Made by a program: the position numbers and the translations under genes
Shown: in pieces, positions 57,659-64,000 of the stretch
How the letters are laid out: every line of letters starts with the position of its first letter
Position numbering within the stretch: the stretch's first letter is position 1
The notes under the pieces: model-generated
What the model saw: only the letters and a program-made list of their open reading frames with translations
What the model was told of the DNA's origin: nothing
The model's database searches: none
DNA from: Sphagnum magellanicum
Taxonomy: Eukaryota > Streptophyta > Sphagnopsida > Sphagnales > Sphagnaceae
Direction: 5' to 3'
Length of the DNA stretch: 64,000 nt
Assembly: GCA_021904315.1 (NCBI GenBank)
Contig: CM038910.1
Coordinates: 13,950,001 to 14,014,000, forward strand

Positions 57659-60600
57659 TTACAGAGCCAAAGTACTCACAGTTAATCTTGGAGCACTTCG
57701 GCTTGGAGCACTTCTGCTTCTTTGCAAGGTGCGGCTTCTTTTCAATTCTTCAATGCGCCGTCGCCTCGCTTCTGCAGCAGCAGCAGCAGCAGCAGCAGCT
57801 ACTGTTGTTCCTCCTGAATTGATGGGCATGGTTCCATAAATAGCTCCTCCTCCCATGAAACCTGCTTGTCTTCCGTTTCTGTAAGATGAAAACACAATTT
57901 GGTTGATCTCCTTGTTCACATATGGTATCCCAAGCACATGGTGGTTTGACTGTAAGGAAGCACTGGGCCTAGCTGTTGTTAAGCTTGGCTGCACCAAGCT
58001 TAAGAGAGGAGGTGAGGATTCTGCTGGCGGTCCACTTGATTGTCTCTGCTGAGATTTCACATTGCTTGCACCTGACTTAACTGCAACCTCCTCCACTTTT
58101 GGTGCCAAAAATTGGCCTTCTCTCGTGATCTGCACTGTCTCCAAGTTTTTATTCCTTTCTCCAGCAAAAGAGACACAGTTCTTCTCTGGCAAAACATCAG
58201 AGAGTGCTGGAGGAATGGAAGGCACAGAAACAGAGGTAGTAGTCGGTGATTGTTGATTGTCAACAACAGACTCTGTAGCTGGCTTAGGAACCAGACTGGA
58301 TGTTGAGGCTATATTTTCACCACCCTTCCCCATCCACAAACTGGGAAGCCTAATTCCATTGTTGAAAGTGGCAGTGGCAGCCATTGCAGCTGCTGCTAGA
58401 AGCATTGGATTTTGCTGTTGTAATCCCAGAGTTCTTGCCACTGCTTGTTCTACTGATGCTTGGCCAGCAGCTGCCCCTTGTGCTAATGCCAAAGCCCAAC
58501 AAAATGGTGGCAAACGCAGTCCTAATAATGGCGACATTGGCATCACTGGCACTGCACTGCTGCTCAACTTAGAAGAAGCTCGTGTCAACTCCTTGTTGTC
58601 TGCCTGAAATGCCACCTGCATAATCCAATTCAGCAGGTGTTCACTTCATTTTTTTTTGAGACCAGACGTAATCTATTTCTATCTGGAAGATGATAATTGT
58701 AAATAGTTCTCTCATTCCATTGATTGCCTCTCTGACCATCTTGTCTGCTGCGTTGAGGAGAATGGGTACAAAAGCTAGTGCTGGTACCCCAAGGAAAGAA
58801 ACAAATATGAGACAAATAATTCAGTTTACCTGCTCTTTGAGGCGCATGTTCATCTCAAGCAACAGTCTATACTCTGCTGTCTGACGCTCCACTTTCTGAG
58901 CAGAAAGCACACAGCAACCAAAATGTGTTTCAGAAATCTTTCCCAGAAAAACACATCTGCATGAAGATCATCAACAAAAGCTCTAGATAAACCTTAATCT
59001 GGGTCATTGAGTTTCCTTGCAAGACCAGGCTGCAACAGGATTCAAAAACCATAATAGATACCGACACATATGATCCCTACCTGCTGCAAATCCTCCTTCT
59101 CTGCCACAAGAGCAGCTGCTCTCTGACCCAGTTCCTCACACAAAACCTAGAAACAACAACAGTCAACAAGGCCATGCAGAGACACAAAGAGTTCAGGAAA
59201 TATGTACAAAACAAGTAGATGCAGCATTGAAAGCACACACATACCCTAAGAGTCCCTCCTTCATGTTCTTCTCCACAAGATTTGCATCTCCTGCTCAATT
59301 AAACTCAATCTGTTTTCTTCCAGATTCAAAGAAATCCTTGAAAGTAATCACCAAACTATGGCACAAAGATTCATGGCACTGTTGCCACAATTCAAGGTTT
59401 TTGGAAGCAGCAGCTAGTTACCTGTTTTCTTCGAATAGTTTGCCTTGCAGATTCTCTATTTGCCTGAATGCGGCGAAGCCTGCGTGTCTCCCTTTCCACC
59501 TGAAGATAACATTCAAAGCAAGAATGGGAGAAAATTCAAATGCAAGAAATTTCTTCCAAACCCTAAAAGACATTCAAAGCAACAATGCAAGACATTCAGT
59601 GCAAGAAACTTTCTTCCAAACCCAAAAGACATTCAAAGCAACAATGTAAGACATTCAGTGCAAGAAACTTTCTTCCAAACCCTAAGGCATTCAAAGCAAC
59701 AATGTGAGACATTCAGTGCAAGAAACTATGTTCCAAACCCTAAGACATTCAAAGCAACAAAGCGAGACATTCAGTGCAAGAAACTTTCTTCCAAACCTAA
59801 AGACATTCAAAGCAACAATGCAAGACATTCAGTGCAAGTAATTTCTTTCCAAACCCTGCAACATTCAAAGCAACAATGCGAGAAATTCAGTGCTAGAATT
59901 TGGCACTTATTGTGTTTTGGGAGTGGAGAATTCATTCAGTGTTGTTGCAAAGGAAATTGCAATTCTTGAGGTACATACCTCACTCAGGGCTGTTCTTCCT
60001 TGTGTGGATGCTGCACTCCGCTTCTGTCGCTTCTGCCTAATAATCTCCTCTATATTCAATCCACTGCTGCAGGAATCCACTTTGTTCTCTTCTTCCTTCA
60101 ATCTTGTCACTGAATGCAGAAGCTTCAGATGGTTTCCTTCACCACTCTTCACAATGTTGTTCCTTCCATTGCTGAACTCATTCAGGAACGCAGCAGGTCC
60201 TTGTTGAATTCCAAATCCCTCAAATCCTTCAGCCTTCTTTGATGACGCCATCACTTGGCTCCCAGTTTCAGAAGAAATCCAAGAAGGAATTCTTCCTCGA
60301 GTCCCTTGTTTCCATTCCTCTTTCATGACTGCCATGATATAAGACTCAGGAAGCTCATCCTCAATCTAGAATTGCAAGGGGAAGAAGTTAGAGCTCTATC
60401 TTGATGGAAGGATTGCAAGCAATTCAATGGCAAACTTCACCTTGGTCTCCTTGGTCTCCTTGGTCTCTTTCTAAACAAAAGAAATGTGTTCTTACCTTTG
60501 GCTTTTGGAAGACAGAGAGTTTCTTCAGAGGTTGTGGCAGCATGGGCATCACTGGCACAAATGCAGACTGTGTGGTGGTGGTGGTGGTGGTGTTGGTGGT

Positions 60601-61476
60601 GACGTTGGGCCGAACAATGTTTTTTGTTACATCTGCTCTGAACAACACAGGAAGTGGGGAGCTTGGACTCACAGCTCGCGAAGAATCTAGCTGCATTGAC
60701 TCCAGGCTTGATTCTGAAACGAGCTTCACTTGTTGTTGTTCCACATCAACACCAACAACAACATCTACGATACCACTACTTTTGGCATCTGACATCTCGC
60801 AACCTTCTTCTTCTTCTACTTCCTGTTTCACTCTGCTGTCGAAGATCATTTCGTGATCGACAACTTCGACTTCCACAGGTGCTGCAGCTGCTCGACTCGA
60901 GGAGGAAAACAGATCCAGAGAGGATGCAGGCGGTGGTGGAAGAATCTGACAAGAAACTGTGATGGAAGTAGTAAGGGACCGGCTTGCCTTTGTGCTGCTT
61001 CTGTTAGATCTCGTCTTCTTCCCTGTCCAATGCAGCATCATGGCGGCGGTGGCCGCCGCCGCCGCTGCAGGTTTTGTCGCCGGATTTGATACTGAAACAC
61101 CAGCTCCCAGTAATTGGAACAAAGCTTGAGCTGCGTCAAACTCTTGATCTGCATCAAGCTCAGGCTTGACGACGTCCTCCAGCTCGTCTGGGTGAATGAG
61201 GATTCTTCTTCTTCCTCTCTTCCGCTTTCTTGTACTACTAAAACCCCTGCCTGATGACTTGCTGCTTGGGGATCCAAACGCCATCTGATGATCACTCTCG
61301 TCGCTTGCTGCACCACAAGAGGAGCTCCTCCTCCTCAGCAGCAGCTGCTGCTTCTTATCAGGTACAGCAGACGAGATCAACCTTTTCCTGTTGATTAGAC
61401 GACGACGGCTGGTCCCCTTCCTCTCTGTACTTTCTGCTGCGGTTTCCTCCTTGCTCTCTCCTTCAATGGCTTCCAT
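57659..61476 (-). CDS. large bZIP protein, bZIP62/At5g04840-like
   Basis: Probable nuclear transcription regulator. Exons in coding order: 61476-60496, 60365-59979, 59499-59422, 59146-59081, 58895-58830 and 58615-57659; total 2535 bp, 844 residues, much longer than the Arabidopsis relatives (about 300). The N-terminal 327 residues are low-complexity with a GRGFSSTRKRKRGRRR basic patch. EDELPESYIMAVMKEEW opens exon 2. The bZIP basic region is 457-482, with NRESARQTIRRKQ: Asn470 is present but the position eight residues on is Ile478 instead of Arg/Lys, as in bZIP62-like proteins. The zipper runs through exons 4-5 into VAFQADNKEL. The C terminus has Ala9, then AEARRRRIEELKRS and Ser/Arg repeats. 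A 3' splice site (TTCTTGCAG) four bases before the ATG shows a leader intron and fixes this start. A GTGAGT near the end (about 57678) could be used as an alternative donor. Confidence 0.85.
59511..59905. repeat. intronic minisatellite, 7 units of 58-61 bp
   Basis: ATTCAAAGCAACAATG recurs at 59511, 59572, 59631, 59689, 59747, 59805 and 59863; the last four intervals are exactly 58 bp. Each unit continues with CATTCAGTGCAAGAAA and TTCCAAACCCTAA. It fills most of the intron between the exon carrying the EDELPE region and the exon with the DNA-binding basic region of the bZIP gene. Confidence 0.9.
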
Positions 61477-62115
61477 CGGCCTGCAAGAACGCCAAAAGCA
61501 CGGATGACGAGAGAGAGAGAAAACTGATGGCGCGAAAACCAACACCGAGATGCAATGGCGCGACTTGAAGCTCAAAAGGAAAACAGCTAACTGAATTCTT
61601 CCAGTGCTTCTTCTCTCTTTGCAAAGAAAGGAAAAATCCAGAGCCGGATACGATCTGACACAAAATCCTCGCGACAAAAGCTGTATGTATCTCGAGGGAG
61701 AAGAAATCCACTTGCTTGTTCGACCGATTCAGAGATCATACTCAAGATTGTTGCAAAGTATTGTCAGGTGTTTAGAATTCTACGTACCTTGCCGTCGTTT
61801 TCTGTCTGTCTGTCTGTCTGTCTGCCTGTGAAATTAGATGTTATCTCCTTGACGCTGTTCCTGCGACTCTCAATATGCCGAACAACTGAGGAGGATCTGT
61901 CTCGCCGACAAAGGAAACCATGACGACGACGACGACGCCGCCGCTCTTCTTCCAGAGATTCTCAATATTATGCCCAACAACAACTGAGGATCTGTCTGGT
62001 CGATAACCGAAACTATGACGACGCCGCTCCGGTAAAAGCGATTCTCAAAATACCGAATAACAACAGCCACTGAGGATCTGTCTCGCCGAGAACGGAAACC
62101 ATGACTCCGCAAACA
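61477..62115 (-). promoter_or_regulatory. bZIP leader region with tandem repeats
   Basis: Directly upstream of the bZIP start. It contains a (TGTC)n tract near 61800-61825 and three imperfect units, near 61883, 61982 and 62069, each starting CAACTGAGGATCTGTCT-G-CG and containing CATGACGACG-type and GATTCTCAA segments (about 87-99 bp apart). It is GC-rich and probably transcribed as leader or leader intron. Confidence 0.65.
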
Positions 62116-64000
62116 TTCCGATAGGAGACAGAGCAGCTGGAAAAAACACAAAATGTTGCTCTCTACGAACTCAGTGTTGCGAGAGAGAGAGAGAGAGGCC
62201 ACAAAAATATCTCACGAGATTTTCTCAAATCGGCCCCGAAACCGATCCACTCAAAAGCTTCTGACTATCAAAGAGAGAAGACTCTTCTTAGCACCATTCA
62301 ACAGCAATCCGTCCATCTGCCACAAGCAAGCAACAGTGAACCCCAACTCCACACAAGATACCGCATTCATGATCTCCTCGGAGCGTGCTCTCACTCCTTC
62401 CTCTGAAACCAAAAAAAAAAAAAAAAAAAAACTTCTCCAAAACCTTCGCAGAGTTTTTTTTTAAATTAAAAAAAAAATCAAATAACGTCAGAACTGAGCA
62501 ATCTATGCATGCGCGACACAACAGAGCGAGCCAGAGGAGAGAGAAAGCAAAAGAAAACAAAAGGGAAAAAAACGCAGAAGAGAGCACACAAAAGCTGAGT
62601 GCACGCAAGCGGAAGACGAGGAGCATCGGCGACGGCGGAAGAGAGCGCGAGGAAGTGCGAGGCGGAAACGAAAGTGAACCCAGAGATTCACGGTCAAGAT
62701 TCTCTGGAACCCACTCATGGACGTCCACGATGCATCGAGAATGGCGATTTTTCTGAGCGTGTGTTGGGCGGGGGGGGGAAGGGGGATTCTTTACAGGTGA
62801 GCCCTTTTTTACTATTTTTACTCTCCCCCTATTTACCTGGATCCAGTTTTTTGTTTTTTTTTCCGGCGTGCGACATTTCGCCAAAATGTGAATAAAATAA
62901 AATAATATTCATCACAATTGTCTCATTTTTTGCTGGAAACAAATCGTCAATTTTGGGGAAAAAAATAGATTTGAAAAAAAATTCAATACATTTGGATTTT
63001 GATTTTGATTTTTTTTTTTGGCGATTTACATTTCTGAAACTAGTTTTTAAAAACTATTTAGATAGGTTCTAGATACCTGTCGCCATTTAATGCTAAATCC
63101 CTCTTGGGATGCTAGCCAATTACACAGCATCATGAAATCAGGAAATTGAGCAAAATATCACTGCCTTAGTGTTTTTTAATTGGGAATTTTAAAGTGGGAT
63201 TATCCTAAGAAATTTAGACAAATATGGCTATTAACCATATATGAAGTGCAAATCTTCAATCATCCTTTCCTATTTTTGGCTAAAGACTTTAAAGAAAATA
63301 TAGAAATCTAGCACTTCACTAATTTCTCCCTCTCACTTCCGGCGATTAAAAACCTTGAAAATCACTTCATTTTTGTGGCAAATTCCCTGTTTTTTGAAAA
63401 GCAATTCGCTGAAGAACGAATTTCTTAATTTGAAAAATCGCCAAAAATGGCCACAATTGCCTTCAAAATGAAATGGTGCTTCAGATTTCCAACTTTCATA
63501 TTTTGAGTATCGCCAAATATGGCTAAATGAACTTGAAGATGCTCGCCACTTGAAAAACGTCAACAATTTGGGGGAAAAAAAAGACACAAAAACTCTGTTT
63601 TGAATTTCGATTTTCGCTTTTCTGGCGAAATTTCGCCAATAAAAAAAGAAGGTCGTAACTTAACTGTCCCGAAACCTTGGGGGCAAAAATAACCAATGGA
63701 ATGCTTACACGTTGGTCTTACTGTGTGGTGGATGGGGGGTATAAACAGGGTCTCTTGCGGGCTGTCAGTCCGGGGTAAAAAGCGAGTAAAAACCAGAGCT
63801 TTCCGGGAGTAAGAAACAAGTGGGATGGAATGGTAAGAAACAAGAGGGCTTTCACTGGCTGGTGAAATCGAAACATTGGAATCGGAGATATCGTACATCT
63901 GGCCGTCTGTCTCTTCCATCCAACGGTCAATACGTGGAGTGTTCATTATCCCCACTTGCGTCTTCGCTGTTTAGGCGTCGGCCAAGAATTTTTATTTTGA
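62116..64000. other. upstream and intergenic DNA, no clear gene
   Basis: Contains a GA run near 62180, an A20-type run at 62410-62430 and purine-rich sequence that may be the bZIP promoter side. 63205-63290 is a diverged relative of the 31.7-kb tandem repeat. A 131-codon minus-strand frame at 63560-63955 has no recognised motif and is left unassigned. Confidence 0.5.
63205..63290. repeat. diverged copy of the 31.7-kb dispersed repeat
   Basis: Reads TTTAGACAAATATGGCTATTAACCATATATGA and then CATCCTTTCCTATTTTTGGCTA, matching the units at 31690 and 31821 in the same order and orientation with many differences. Confidence 0.55.

Noticed and set aside
59445-59969. 174-codon plus-strand open frame with repeats
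   Set aside because: It is the intronic minisatellite of the bZIP gene read on the other strand; the unit length keeps it open by chance.
61477-61677. Earlier in-frame ATG for the bZIP gene
   Set aside because: A 3' splice site (TTCTTGCAG) four bases before the ATG at 61476 shows that the upstream part is intron.
63560-63955. 131-codon minus-strand open frame
   Set aside because: No recognised motif, no splice structure and no start context worth trusting; left unassigned.

Overview
This window is nuclear DNA of a land plant. Coding regions are split by many GT-AG introns of roughly 70-700 bp. The recognisable proteins are plant types: an AHP-type cytokinin phosphotransfer protein, a G-box-binding bZIP factor, a plant-type bZIP with an isoleucine in its basic region, and a MUSE1/2-like RING ligase. 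Between genes lie AT-rich stretches with old transposon debris. Nothing in the sequence fixes the species; no organelle genes, rRNA, tRNA or bacterial features were seen.

Layout. (1) 1-13.3 kb is AT-rich and holds no convincing gene: a 516-bp tandem duplication, a perfect 17-bp-arm palindrome, possible CACTA-like ends and a decayed mobile-element-like coding region with exact 36-bp repeats. (2) 13.3-18.4 kb holds a complete 12-exon inositol monophosphatase gene with a copy of the same MITE on each side. (3) 20-27.7 kb is a head-to-head pair: a MUSE1/2-like RING E3 gene (minus) and a complete 14-exon FANCL gene (plus), separated by about 1.5 kb rich in simple repeats. (4) 27.7-34.2 kb is repeat-rich intergenic DNA with a G-box cluster near 32.05 kb and an inverted pair of tandem arrays at 33.6-34.1 kb. 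(5) 34.2-37.4 kb is a GBF-type bZIP gene with a long leader, one very large coding exon and a short last exon; retention of the last intron would give a hydrophobic tail. (6) 39.4-44.1 kb is an old, broken Ty1/copia element in minus orientation. (7) 46.2-49.8 kb is a seven-exon gene for a probable mitochondrial membrane protein that I cannot name. (8) 52.6-54.4 kb is a complete six-exon AHP gene. (9) 57.7-61.5 kb (minus) is a six-exon gene for a large bZIP62-like protein with a 58-61-bp minisatellite in intron 2 and tandem repeats in its leader region.

The exon models were built by hand from splice signals, reading phase and family motifs. All seven multi-exon or single-exon models close in frame. 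The genes do not form one pathway: they cover inositol/ascorbate metabolism, ubiquitin ligation in immunity and DNA repair, cytokinin signalling and bZIP transcription control.
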